From Ignisphaera cupida (lineage in GTDB: Archaea > Thermoproteota > Thermoprotei_A > Sulfolobales > Ignisphaeraceae): a stretch of DNA of 64,000 bases. Of the stretch, positions 36,369 through 46,231 are shown one piece after another. Within the stretch, counting starts at the first letter, position 1. Each line of letters starts with the position of its first letter. The notes beneath the pieces were generated by a model. It was not told the DNA's origin and ran no database searches. It worked only from the letters and a program-made list of their open reading frames with translations. The stretch is taken from assembly GCF_030186535.1 (NCBI RefSeq), contig NZ_JASNVW010000002.1:20001-84000 (forward strand), written 5' to 3'. A program made the position numbers and the translations under genes.

Positions 36369-37340
36369 ATGTCTGCACAAGCACTGCTTCAACTAAAAAA
36401 TGTTACAAAAATCTTTAGATATGGCTTCTTCGGATTTAAATTCAAAGCTGTAGATAATGTCTCTCTCACATTGGAAGACAAACCATTCATATTTACACTA
36501 GCTGGAGAATCTGGATCAGGTAAAACAACATTAGCTAGGATTATTCTTGGTATATATAAACCTGAATATGGCGAGGTTCTATACAAAGGGAAGAACATAT
36601 TTAAATTGAAAGGAGGTGAGGTTAACTGGTTTAGAAAAGAAATTCAAGCAGTTTTTCAAGATCCATATGCAACATTCAATCTTTTAAGAAAGGTCTATGG
36701 ATATTTATACGATACTGCAAAAAATGTTGCTGGAATAAAAAAAGATGAAATCGATGCGTATATAGATGAAACTCTTCAAAGAGTTGGTTTGAATATTGAA
36801 AAAGTTAAGGATAAATATCCTCACGAGTTTTCTGGAGGAGAACTGCAAAGAGTATCAATTGCACGAGCTCTTCTCACAAATCCAAGAATTATAGTTGCAG
36901 ATGAGCCTGTTTCAATGCTCGATGCCTCTTTAAGAATAAGCATTGTTAATTTGTTTAAGGAATTAAAGGAAAGCTTAGGCATATCATTTATATATATAAC
37001 ACATGATCTTTCAACAGCTTATTACATAAGTGACTGGATAGCTATAATGTTTAGAGGCTGGATTGTTGAAACAGGTCCAGTTGAAAAGGTTTTAAATGAT
37101 CCTCTACATCCATACACAAAAACACTAATAATGTCTGTTGCTGTACCTGATATCAAATGGAGAAGCAAGTGGTTAGAAGCTATAAAACTTGCATCATCAA
37201 TAGAGGAGAAGGAGTTCATTGCTAGAGGATGTAAATATGCAGGTAGATGTCCATATGCAACAGAAAGATGTTTAAACGAAGAACCACCAGAAATTAATAT
37301 AAATGATGTGTATGTAAAATGCTGGCTATATCAAAAATAG
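36369..37340 (+). CDS. ABC transporter ATPase, OppF-like
   Basis: A 323-residue ATPase with Walker A GESGSGKTT, Q-loop in VFQDPYATFN, signature FSGGELQR, Walker B IIVADEPVSMLD and the OppF-type C-terminus with GCKYAGRCPYATERC. Last gene of the operon. A T-rich stretch at about 37368-37378 could end transcription. Confidence 0.94.
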   Translation: MSAQALLQLKNVTKIFRYGFFGFKFKAVDNVSLTLEDKPFIFTLAGESGSGKTTLARIILGIYKPEYGEVLYKGKNIFKLKGGEVNWFRKEIQAVFQDPYATFNLLRKVYGYLYDTAKNVAGIKKDEIDAYIDETLQRVGLNIEKVKDKYPHEFSGGELQRVSIARALLTNPRIIVADEPVSMLDASLRISIVNLFKELKESLGISFIYITHDLSTAYYISDWIAIMFRGWIVETGPVEKVLNDPLHPYTKTLIMSVAVPDIKWRSKWLEAIKLASSIEEKEFIARGCKYAGRCPYATERCLNEEPPEININDVYVKCWLYQK

Positions 37341-37430
37341 CACGTGACCCCCTATAGCTATGGTTAATTCTTTTTTATAAACATTTTCCTAATAGTTTAA
37401 ATCTCATTACATTTAGAGCAAGTAATGTCT

Positions 37431-38467
37431 TTAGAGCCATATATTCTCCATCAATGTTTTTGCTAATTCTTCTATTGTTTCAATATTTGCAGGTGGATGA
37501 ATTTCAGCATATATCATAAACCCTCCTTTGGGGTTCTTAAACTGTTTTATAACTTCAATTATGTATGATTTTACTTCACTTGGGTTTCCACGGGCTAATA
37601 ATGTTCTGTTAATATCAAGGTTTATAGCAATTTTTCCTTTCAATTTTTCTATATTTTCTAATTTATTTGGCTTATCCTGAATATTTAATATATCAACTCC
37701 TGCCTCTATTAGCATATCCCATAATTCAACTACATGGCCATCAGTATGTAGATATATTAAAGAGTTTCCTGATTTGGCTTCTGAAAAGATTTTTCTATAT
37801 GCTGGATATATGTATTCCTTGAAATGACTAGGCTTAATTAATGGTCTATCATCTCCCCCTAGATCATCACCGAAATAAAAAACATCTATTAATGGGAAAT
37901 TCCTTTTATATATTTTAATAATTTCTAAATAGTATTCCGTTAACATATCTATTAATTTATAAAGTTCCTCTTTCTTTCTATACATGTCTAGGTACAGATT
38001 TCTCCACCCCCTTAAATATGCTAGGCGCAAAAATAAGAAGCCATGTGGAAGCCATGCTGATATAACATCTCCTTTCTCCTTTGCTTTCTCCATAGAATGG
38101 AATATTTCATTCCAAGAAACTATAGCCTTAATTTCCCCAGGCTTGGTTAAGTAAGTCACCTCCCCAGATTCCGTTGGAACCCCAGACTCTGGATCAGGCA
38201 ACTTAAAATCTTTTAACTTGCTCCAATCATCTAAAGGGTTTTTGACAACCTCACCAATATAGCGTTTCCCCACTCACGGTACTTATAATTGGTTTCAATT
38301 ACTTTTAACTCCGTGGGTGGGGTTGGCCCTAGGCTTGGGTTCACCAGCTTCACCCAAGCCTCATGGGGCTCTGTCGAGCCCAACGCCACGAGGCTCCCAT
38401 CTACAACTCTTACTCTCTCACCCCCTCTCACCGCATAGCGGATCACAGAGATGTGTTTACACAACAT
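37431..38467 (-). CDS. URO-D/MtaA-family protein split by a -1 frameshift
   Basis: Two frames together encode a protein of about 345 residues, the usual size for uroporphyrinogen decarboxylase-like proteins. The 5' frame starts at ATG 38467 and contains VIRYAVRGGERVRVVDGS and VNPSLGPTPP, ending YKYREWG. The 3' frame (to 37431) continues KRYIGEVVKNPLDDWSKLKD and the rest of the barrel. The join lies at G-GGA-AAC (38270-38264), a canonical -1 slippery heptamer. Members of this family in sugar or methyl clusters are often corrinoid-linked methyltransferases, not haem enzymes. It could be programmed frameshifting, a recent mutation or a sequence error. Confidence 0.7.
38334..38394 (-). other. GC-rich strongly folding segment in the URO-D 5' region
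   Basis: Inside AT-rich surroundings, two adjacent hairpins are predicted. One has an outer 8-bp stem (38358-38365 with 38387-38394) closing an inner 6-bp GGGCTC/GAGCCC stem. The other has a 7-bp stem, CTTGGGT (38334-38340) with ACCCAAG (38352-38358). The segment also reads as part of the URO-D frame. Confidence 0.5.
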
Positions 38468-38479
38468 CTTTTCTCATCA

Positions 38480-38825
38480 TCAAGTATTTACATGTGAACA
38501 AAAGCATTTAAATTTATCGCTAAATCGAAAACAGCCTATTATTCTCGATTTCCACACGCAGTTAAAGGCATCAACTTTAACAATGTTGGTATATGGTATA
38601 TCTTGTGAATTCACATAAACAATATTTTCTGGATCATAATATGGAAATAGCAGGGGGTACTTCAATGCAATTTTTTTCTAACTTCTCTCTATAAGTATTC
38701 CAAACAGGATAGAAGGGAGCTATAATAGTAGGTATATACTCCGGATAATTAAATAATGCACTTTTTAAATAGTTTTCTCTACGACTAATCTTTGGTAATT
38801 TCAAAAAAGCCACCAGATAAAACAT
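38480..38825 (-). pseudogene. N-terminal remnant of a second URO-D-like gene
   Basis: The frame from ATG 38825 gives ISRRENYLKSALFNYPEYIPTII and NTYREKLEKN, like the N-terminus of another URO-D-type subfamily. After about residue 50 the continuation (KYPLLFPYYDPENIVYVN; VKVDAFNCVWKS) is in a different frame, and the barrel is missing. The remnant stops just before the frameshifted URO-D gene. It is a decayed, truncated copy, possibly left by a rearrangement. Confidence 0.55.
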
Positions 38826-39039
38826 TCATAACTGCTATATATGATTTATATCTCATGTCAATAACCCATAGCATAGAATCTTTACTTTAATCGATTTAAC
38901 CGTAGAGATTTGATATTTTTATTGGAACAGTGAAAAAGGCGATTACTTAAAGTAGGTTAATATTTTGGTGCTAGCCCCTTCACATACTTGTAATAAGCGA
39001 AGATGATAATGAAATGAAAAATAGAGGTTAAGTTTTTGT

Positions 39040-40575
39040 TTAGCTGTAGTGTTTTGCCATTTCTTCGTTTTCAGGTATTTTTAGTAATGCATTTATTACA
39101 TCTTCTACTTGTTTCATACTTTTTGTTCTAACATCAGTTACTAGCCACTGAATAAGGGAGTCTCTTCCACCTTCCAGAAATGCTTGTAATGCCCATTCAG
39201 CTCTTAGTAGTCTATGTAAAAGCACATATCTATATATTTTGTGAGGTGGTTGTATTAATTGTTTTCTATGGACTCCTTTACCATCGATTTTAACAGGAAT
39301 TTCAACAGCCACATCGTTTGGAATACCATTTAAGATACCTTCATTGGGAATATTCACTTGTAGTGGTGCTGGAACTTTTATTTTCTCCTCCTTGCCTGGA
39401 ACATAGATGTAGTAGAATTCCTTGGGCTTATCATTTACAATAGCATCTATGATCTCCACAATGGATTCACCGCTTGACTGTGGGGGGTATCTATGGACTA
39501 GAGGTGTCGACATATCTTCAACTGCCATGGCAAGGGATTCTAAAGATCTTCGAAGAGCCGCTAAGTACATTGCCCATCCAATTTCAGAATCCGGTCCTCC
39601 ATATGGCCCATACCAATATTTCTTGGTTTGCAGATCCCAATGGTATTTCCACGTGCCACCCCTAACAGCGTCGCCTATTGGCAAAAGACCATATGTTTTA
39701 TACATGTCTATAGCTGCTGGAGATAAGTCTATATCAAAAGGATTTGCTGTAAACTCTTTCCAAACATTCCAGTACTTTTCAGCATCCTCCTTTATCCAAT
39801 CATTCAAATACTTATATGCATCTTCGCCTGCATATCTAAACTTTGTAAGCCAAATAACGTGATTAAATCCCGACATCTCAACCTCGAGATCTTTAAAATC
39901 TATAAGTTTAGCTATTGTTGAGTAGCATTCAGGATCATGCATTGCACATAGACTTGTTATGTCTCTACCTAGCTTCTCTTTTGCTAATCTCATGCCCAAA
40001 ACTTCAACAGCTTTTAGAAAGCCTAGATGTCCATGACATAAACCTATGAACTTTACCTTCTTAACCATTCTAGTTACAAGAGTTGTTAATTCAAAAACGG
40101 GGTTGGCAACGTTTATAAGCCATGCGTTGGGCGCATATGCCTCAACATCTTTAGCTATATCAAGCATTAACTTAAATTGGTAGTAGCCCCAAATAGTGTG
40201 GTAGTCGCTTACATAATTCCATTCAACGCTATTTATACCTCTATAATAACCATATTTTTCAGATATTTCTCTCATTTTCTCATAGTAGCTATGGCCACCA
40301 GCCATAGCAGAGTTTATCACAAAATCAGCATCTTTAATAGCTTCAACTCTATCCTTTGTCTTAAAAACCTTTGCATCAACCTTAAGCTCATCGATGTACC
40401 TCTTAGCAAAACCATATATTAAATTGAGTCTCCAATCACTTATATCCATAAGCCATATATCCACTCTATTCCTCAGATCCTCATGTATTAAAAGATCCAT
40501 GACAATTCTGCTTGACCAAATAGCACTACCAGCTCCTATGAAAGCTACTTTAATTCTTTCCAAAATTAACACCAT
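39040..40575 (-). CDS. Glycoside hydrolase family 4 (alpha-galactosidase/glucosidase type)
   Basis: NAD- and metal-dependent glycosidase of 511 residues. The Rossmann loop VAFIGAGSAIW is at the N-terminus. NPV follows at 158-160. The metal ligands are Cys180 in GLCHGHLGF and the histidine in GFNHVIW near 239. The mechanism is oxidation at C3 followed by elimination. The substrate (alpha-galactoside, alpha-glucoside or glucuronide) cannot be fixed; CHG is between the known subgroups. Cytoplasmic, with no signal peptide. Divergent from the alpha-mannosidase. Confidence 0.9.
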   Translation of the reverse strand: MVLILERIKVAFIGAGSAIWSSRIVMDLLIHEDLRNRVDIWLMDISDWRLNLIYGFAKRYIDELKVDAKVFKTKDRVEAIKDADFVINSAMAGGHSYYEKMREISEKYGYYRGINSVEWNYVSDYHTIWGYYQFKLMLDIAKDVEAYAPNAWLINVANPVFELTTLVTRMVKKVKFIGLCHGHLGFLKAVEVLGMRLAKEKLGRDITSLCAMHDPECYSTIAKLIDFKDLEVEMSGFNHVIWLTKFRYAGEDAYKYLNDWIKEDAEKYWNVWKEFTANPFDIDLSPAAIDMYKTYGLLPIGDAVRGGTWKYHWDLQTKKYWYGPYGGPDSEIGWAMYLAALRRSLESLAMAVEDMSTPLVHRYPPQSSGESIVEIIDAIVNDKPKEFYYIYVPGKEEKIKVPAPLQVNIPNEGILNGIPNDVAVEIPVKIDGKGVHRKQLIQPPHKIYRYVLLHRLLRAEWALQAFLEGGRDSLIQWLVTDVRTKSMKQVEDVINALLKIPENEEMAKHYS

Positions 40576-40634
40576 GATATAGTTGAAATGGTTAGATATT
40601 TAAATTTTTATCAAAATGATTAATAAGCCACAAA

Positions 40635-40670
40635 CCTTTTTAACCACACCCCAATATATCTGTATGGTGG
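40635..40670 (+). promoter_or_regulatory. Promoter and RBS of the alpha-mannosidase gene
   Basis: CCTTTTTAACC (about 40635-40645) is a TATA candidate about 35 bases before the start. GGTGG at 40666-40670 precedes GTG 40675. Confidence 0.5.
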
Positions 40671-40674
40671 TTTT

Positions 40675-43600
40675 GTGAGTAGAAGATATGATTTGAGGAT
40701 TGCTGAGAGAAGAGCTTTTGATCTATTGGCATCATCTATTGCAAATTATATTGAATTAGATGAGTGGTTTTATGCTAATGAAGGTATACGCATACAATTA
40801 CCATTCGCTATTGATAGTACGCCAGACAAAATTCACATATTTAGAACTAGCATCGAAGTCCCCTCTACAAATCATAGATGGTTTCTAAAGTTTGTTGTTA
40901 ATGGTAATGCTAGGCTTAGAATTAATGGAGAGAACTATTTTGGTGTTGATGAAGTACATACCTATGTTCCCATAACCTCTGGCAAACATGATATAGAGTT
41001 AATTGTTTCACCAAGAACTTTGTTTGGTTTGCATAAATGGGGGGTAATATTTTCAAAATCATATGTAGTTGAAGTTGCATGGAATGTTATGAAAGTGGCT
41101 TTGAAAATTCTTGAGATTCTAAGATTAGTTGAGGAGCTTCCTCAAGATTCTGAGTTTCGTAAAGATTTGCAAAATCTTTTGTTAAATACATTGCGAAATA
41201 CTAGAATTAATCCATCTCTTAAACAAGTATCTATAGCTTTATCGCTTCTCTATGAATCTGAATTGCAAAAGCCGTTTATGAATAGAATGGATTTGAGAAG
41301 ACCCTATGGCGACTATGGATGGCTAGCTCATGTTTATGGCATAGGTGTTTTAAAGGGGTATTTGGAGGATGTACCTGCAACACCTATGAATAAAGTTATT
41401 GAGGAGGCTAGGAGAATAGATGAAGAACTTAGCAAAGGTTTTGAAATGCTAAAGAATAAGTATCCTAAGATTGGCACGATATATGCTGTTGGCCATAGCC
41501 ATATTGATGCTGCATGGCTTTGGCCAAGAAGTGAAACAATTGAAAAGGTTTTAAGAACATTCTCAACTATTACAAATCTTCTCAATGACTATAGATTTGC
41601 ATATGTTCAAAGCTCTGCTCAGTACTATCAATGGGTTGAAGAATTAGATAAGCAATTGTTTGAAAAAATAAAGAAATTTGTTAGTGAGGGTAAGTGGATT
41701 ATTGTTGGTGGTATGTGGATCGAAAGTGACACAAATTTGGTTGAGGGAGAATCATTAGCTAGACAGTTTCTCTATGGGCAAAGATACTTTTTAGAGAAGT
41801 TTGGTAGAATTGCTAGAATTGGTTGGATACCAGATAGCTTTGGTTTTTCAGGTAATTTACCACAGATTATGAGAAAAAGTGGTGTAGAGGTTTTTGTAAC
41901 TCACAAGGTTATGTGGAATGATACAAACAAGTTTCCTTACCACACCTTTATCTGGAGAGGGGTGGACGGAACAGAAATACCTGTACAAGTGCTTATAACA
42001 AGCTATAACGAATCTGCAACACCAGCTTCTATCTATAGATACTGGTCTCTCTATAAGCATAAGGACTCCATACCTTTTACTATTTATTCCTATGGTTATG
42101 GAGATGGTGGAGGAGGTCCAACAAGAGAAATGCTAGAGTATATAGACCTAGCAAACTCTCTACCAATGTTGCCAAAGGTTGAACATCTTGTAGAAGATTC
42201 GTATATAAACGAACTTCTGAAGAACAAAAATGCTATGCCTACATGGAATGGAGAATTATATGTGGAAATTCATAGAGGCACTTACACAACAAATATAGAT
42301 ATGAAGAATGCTATGGCTGAAGCAGAAAAAGCTATCATAGAGATGGAAACTTTATCAACAATAGCACAAATTATAGGTAAGTATACTATTGATAAAGCAT
42401 ATCTTGATAATTTATGGAAATTAGTGTTGTTTAATCAATTCCATGACATAATACCTGGCTCCTCAATTAAGGAGGTATATGACGATGCTTTAAATGATTT
42501 AAAACATGTTATTGAAGAATCTAGCAAAATTATTTCAAAAGTCATTGATTCAATATCCGATAAACACTCCAATAAATACCACATTGCCATAGCCAACACT
42601 CTTCCATGGAAAGTAAAAACTGTTGTTGAAATTCCTAAGGGATTTGGAATTCCAAAGAATGTTGAATGTCAAGAAGATAGTGAGAGTTTCAAAATCATGG
42701 CTGAAACCATTCCAATGGGTATAACATATATTGAGCTTGGGGGTGACAGTTGTAAGACCTCTGAGGGTGTTAGGGTTTATGAGTATGCAGATGGGGTTGT
42801 TATGGAGAATAGTTATATGGTTGTTAAGATTAATGGAAATGGGGATATAGAGTCTATAAAGCTTAAGGAAAACAATGTGGAGATTCTTCGTGAACCAGCT
42901 AAAATAGTTGCTCATGTGGATAAACCTGGAGTATTTGACGCTTGGGATGTGACTGATGAGTTTTTCGAAGTGAGAGGTATCGAGCTAAAAGCTTTGGACA
43001 AGCCCAAAGTAATTTCAAAAGGTTCTTTAGAGGCTTGTGTAGAGGTTGTGAAAGGGTTTGAGGATTCTAAAATTATTCAGAGAATTTGTATGCAAAAAGA
43101 TGTGAGTTATATCACAATATTTTGTAGAATTGATTGGAGAAGCAAAGGTGTTTTAGTAAAACACTGGTTCAAAACAACAACAAAAGCATCGAAAGCCATT
43201 TACGATATACCCTTTGGAGTTATAGAGAGATCAACTAAAATGGAGAGTAGTTGGGATGAGGCCAAATTCGAAGTACCTGCTGTTAGATGGGCAGACATAT
43301 CTGATGATGAGAAAGGCCTTGCTATTATAGCGCCTTCAAGACATGGATACTCAGCAAAAGAAGGAGATATAGGGTTATCGCTAATAAGATCTCCTCTGTT
43401 TCCAAATCCATGGAGCGACCTAGGCATTCACGAAATTATCTATTACATTTATCCACACAAAGGCAATTATCAAGTAGCTGAAGTGCCTAGAATTGCTCAA
43501 GAAGCCCTGCACAAACCCATTGCAAAAATTGTTAGAGGTATAGGCAAAGAAGTTTCAGTTTTGTTTGTAGAACCTCCAAAAGCTATCATCTCAGCATTTA

Positions 43601-43815
43601 AACCTTCATACGATGGCAATGCCTATATCTTAAGAATATACAATCCATATAGAGAACCTGTAGAAATTACTCTTCACTTTAATATTCATGTAAATAAAGT
43701 TGAGGAAACAGATATTATAGAGTTGAATAGGCTTGTAGAACTCAACTTAACTGCAAATAATGTTAAGATATCGCTAAAGCCATTTGAGATAAAGACACTC
43801 AAAATCTACATCTAA
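40675..43815 (+). CDS. Alpha-mannosidase, glycoside hydrolase family 38
   Basis: A 1046-residue cytoplasmic alpha-mannosidase that removes mannose from short oligosaccharides. After an N-terminal beta domain comes the catalytic barrel with GHSHIDAAWLWP (zinc ligands His276 and Asp278), SSAQYYQWVEE and the nucleophile Asp387 in IPDSFGFSGNLPQI. QFHDIIPGSSI is also diagnostic. The C-terminal beta domains complete the family architecture. The start is GTG 40675. The ceramidase-like gene begins directly after its stop, so the two are co-transcribed. Confidence 0.94.
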   Translation: MSRRYDLRIAERRAFDLLASSIANYIELDEWFYANEGIRIQLPFAIDSTPDKIHIFRTSIEVPSTNHRWFLKFVVNGNARLRINGENYFGVDEVHTYVPITSGKHDIELIVSPRTLFGLHKWGVIFSKSYVVEVAWNVMKVALKILEILRLVEELPQDSEFRKDLQNLLLNTLRNTRINPSLKQVSIALSLLYESELQKPFMNRMDLRRPYGDYGWLAHVYGIGVLKGYLEDVPATPMNKVIEEARRIDEELSKGFEMLKNKYPKIGTIYAVGHSHIDAAWLWPRSETIEKVLRTFSTITNLLNDYRFAYVQSSAQYYQWVEELDKQLFEKIKKFVSEGKWIIVGGMWIESDTNLVEGESLARQFLYGQRYFLEKFGRIARIGWIPDSFGFSGNLPQIMRKSGVEVFVTHKVMWNDTNKFPYHTFIWRGVDGTEIPVQVLITSYNESATPASIYRYWSLYKHKDSIPFTIYSYGYGDGGGGPTREMLEYIDLANSLPMLPKVEHLVEDSYINELLKNKNAMPTWNGELYVEIHRGTYTTNIDMKNAMAEAEKAIIEMETLSTIAQIIGKYTIDKAYLDNLWKLVLFNQFHDIIPGSSIKEVYDDALNDLKHVIEESSKIISKVIDSISDKHSNKYHIAIANTLPWKVKTVVEIPKGFGIPKNVECQEDSESFKIMAETIPMGITYIELGGDSCKTSEGVRVYEYADGVVMENSYMVVKINGNGDIESIKLKENNVEILREPAKIVAHVDKPGVFDAWDVTDEFFEVRGIELKALDKPKVISKGSLEACVEVVKGFEDSKIIQRICMQKDVSYITIFCRIDWRSKGVLVKHWFKTTTKASKAIYDIPFGVIERSTKMESSWDEAKFEVPAVRWADISDDEKGLAIIAPSRHGYSAKEGDIGLSLIRSPLFPNPWSDLGIHEIIYYIYPHKGNYQVAEVPRIAQEALHKPIAKIVRGIGKEVSVLFVEPPKAIISAFKPSYDGNAYILRIYNPYREPVEITLHFNIHVNKVEETDIIELNRLVELNLTANNVKISLKPFEIKTLKIYI

Positions 43816-45096
43816 ATGAGGTTCTCAAAGCTAAAATACTGTATGGTGACACGGCTTTTGGAAATTGGCTATGCGAAAACAGCTGTAAATCCTCCAATAG
43901 GTATTAAACTTGAAGGGTATGCTAACAGATTAGAACCCTCTAAGTGTATATATGATGACTTATACTCTAGGTGTTTATCTCTCAAAGTCAAAGATACTAC
44001 AGTAAGCATAGTTGTTGTAGACTCTATTGGCATACCATATTCACTTTATACCAAGGTTTTGAAGAGGTCTAGTGCTTTCGGTGTAGATGTTCTCTTAGGT
44101 GCTACACATAGCCACTCTACGCCTTCACCATTTGAGGATCCATTATATGAAGAGTATTTAGTTAGAAGTATTGTAGGCTGTATAAATGCATCTCTAAATA
44201 ATATGAACAATATTCAGCATTTTGTTGTTGGCAAAAGCTTTTTGCCGCAGCTTATATATAATCGGAGGAAACCTCTGGAAGGGGTTGTAGATCCAGAAAT
44301 TATAGCTGTAGATAGTAAATTAATAACAATAGTCAATTTCACATCACATCCCGTGGTGCTAGGACCCAACAATTTGTGTATATCATCAGACTACCCTGGT
44401 GCAGCTATTCGATGGCTTGAGAATATTACAAATAAAAATGCTATGTTTCTCAACGGTTGTTGTGGAAACATAAATCCATATACTGCTAGCACTAACATTA
44501 ATAAGCCATATGATAGGAGTGGTGGCAGCTATGAGGAAGTTAAGCAGTATGGTGAAGTATTGGCTTTAGAAGCTTTAAAATCAATTAGACTAGGAGAAAG
44601 AATAGATCTAGAAAAATGTGATGAGCTAAGCTATAAAAAATCTGTTATCAGACTAAGGCTTCGAAAAGAAGTTATGGAAACTATATCAAGTTTGAGAAAA
44701 GCAAATATTGAATCCATGATTGTTGAGGCTGAAAAACAAGGAAACGTATATGAGTTGTGGAAGCTTAAACTAGTTAAAGCATTTCTTAGGGAGATAAGCG
44801 AAGAAGATTTACCAGTACCTATAGCTGTAATCAATTTGTGTAATAAACTAGCCTTTGTATTTCTTCCTGCAGAAGTTTTTGTGGAACACCAACTATACAT
44901 AAAGAACAAAAGCCCATTTAAATACACAATTGTGACATGTTACTTCAACTCTTATTGGATGTATATACCAACAAAAGAAGCGTTTTCTGAAGGTGGTTAT
45001 GAAGTTGAGCCATATATATCAATAATTGAAGCTGGTGAAGGTGAGAAACTTAGGGATGAGGTTGTTAAAATGCTTCAAGAAGTTTATACAGGCTAA
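43816..45096 (+). CDS. Neutral ceramidase-family protein lacking the ceramidase serine
   Basis: A 426-residue protein with the N-terminal domain of neutral/alkaline ceramidases (IGYAKTAVNPPIGIKLEGYANR, GATHSHSTPSPF, NFTSHPVVLG). The zinc-binding HxH is kept, but the GDVSPN motif that carries the catalytic serine reads GNINPY. There is no signal peptide, and the C-terminal ceramidase domain is shorter. A cytoplasmic amide hydrolase on a sugar substrate is possible but not shown. ATG 43816 abuts the mannosidase stop; ATG 43843 is an alternative start. Confidence 0.8.
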   Translation: MRFSKLKYCMVTRLLEIGYAKTAVNPPIGIKLEGYANRLEPSKCIYDDLYSRCLSLKVKDTTVSIVVVDSIGIPYSLYTKVLKRSSAFGVDVLLGATHSHSTPSPFEDPLYEEYLVRSIVGCINASLNNMNNIQHFVVGKSFLPQLIYNRRKPLEGVVDPEIIAVDSKLITIVNFTSHPVVLGPNNLCISSDYPGAAIRWLENITNKNAMFLNGCCGNINPYTASTNINKPYDRSGGSYEEVKQYGEVLALEALKSIRLGERIDLEKCDELSYKKSVIRLRLRKEVMETISSLRKANIESMIVEAEKQGNVYELWKLKLVKAFLREISEEDLPVPIAVINLCNKLAFVFLPAEVFVEHQLYIKNKSPFKYTIVTCYFNSYWMYIPTKEAFSEGGYEVEPYISIIEAGEGEKLRDEVVKMLQEVYTG

Positions 45097-45121
45097 TCTA
45101 AACATTTAATTACTATAATTA

Positions 45122-46183
45122 TTAAAATTTTTCCACAAATCTAACAAGGTTTCTAGGTGCATCAACATTAACTCCTAGTGTAGTTGCATATCCCACGGCT
45201 ATGAGTTGTATGGGAAGTATTGCGGACAGTGCCTCAAATTCCTCGATATCTATTTTCGGCAATTCTATAGTATTATCATCTATGTCTCTGCTACTAAATC
45301 TAATAAATAAGCTTGTTTTTTCAAGTCCTTTAATCCTTTCCCTTAGCTCTTTATATAGTTTATACACATAAGAATAGCTATTGTCATGCTGATTAAATAT
45401 TGTAATCACTTGCTCTTCACCTAAAGTGGCGATTGGTCCATGCCTAAACTCTAATGAGTAGAGAGCCTCGGTAGATGTATATGATGTTTCTTTTACCTTG
45501 AGAGAAGCTTCAAGAGCTATTGGATAAGAAGGACCTGAACCCAAAAATACAAATCTCTTTAAGTTCTTTAGAGCTATTTCCTTGCCAATATTAATGTAAA
45601 TCTCCTTAGCATTCAAAACATTTGTAAAATATTCAGAGAGGATGTTGAGAGAATTCCTCAATAAATCAATAACTTCCTTACCTGAGACCATCATCATAGA
45701 GATTATTAAGCCTGTTAGAGATAAAGTCACGAAGCTTTTTGTCATAACAACACCTCTTTCAATACCTACATCAACATAGACATATTTTTCAGCTATGCTC
45801 ATACCTTTCTCACTTTTGCTTATTGAAACCATTACGGTGTAAGCACCTAACTCCTTAGCTTTTTTCAAAGCTTCTAAAGTCTCAGCTGTTTCGCCGGATC
45901 TTGAAAATGCAATGACACAACAATCTTTTTCAAGTTTATTATGATACATAATAAACTCTGAAGAAGGTGTAGCATAACTATACATCAACTTGGTTTTGTG
46001 TATTGGAAAACTTGAGAGCATTGCAATGTAGTAAGAAGAGCCGCAGCCTATCATATATATGTGTTTGCATCTAGATTTCAAGTCTCTTGCTATAGATTCA
46101 AACAAATCTGTGCTATTCTCAATAGATGTTATGGCTCTTGGAATCTCTGAAATATCTTCAAGTGTTTTATATGTAATTTGCAT
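45122..46183 (-). CDS. SIS-domain sugar isomerase/deaminase (AgaS/GlmS-like)
   Basis: A 353-residue protein with two SIS domains, as in the isomerase half of GlmS and in AgaS/NagB-II deaminases. Phosphosugar-binding motifs are MIGCGSSYY, FSRSGETAETLEALKKAK and LGSGPSYPIALEASLKVKE. EALYSLEFRHGPIA is the usual GlmS-type active-site region. It probably turns an amino-sugar 6-phosphate into a ketose 6-phosphate. It is 48 bases downstream of the KbaZ-like gene on the same strand. No glutaminase domain is attached. Confidence 0.88.
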   Translation of the reverse strand: MQITYKTLEDISEIPRAITSIENSTDLFESIARDLKSRCKHIYMIGCGSSYYIAMLSSFPIHKTKLMYSYATPSSEFIMYHNKLEKDCCVIAFSRSGETAETLEALKKAKELGAYTVMVSISKSEKGMSIAEKYVYVDVGIERGVVMTKSFVTLSLTGLIISMMMVSGKEVIDLLRNSLNILSEYFTNVLNAKEIYINIGKEIALKNLKRFVFLGSGPSYPIALEASLKVKETSYTSTEALYSLEFRHGPIATLGEEQVITIFNQHDNSYSYVYKLYKELRERIKGLEKTSLFIRFSSRDIDDNTIELPKIDIEEFEALSAILPIQLIAVGYATTLGVNVDAPRNLVRFVEKF

Positions 46184-46231
46184 AATATTCGCCTAGTAGC
46201 GCTCACAATCTAAGTAATAAAAGCTTTTAGG

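Noticed and set aside
38310-38440. GC-rich island as SRP RNA or RNase P RNA
   Set aside because: The conserved SRP helix 8 and RNase P core sequences are absent.
38440-38490. ATGATGA upstream of the URO-D start as a box C
   Set aside because: No CTGA box occurs at guide distance.
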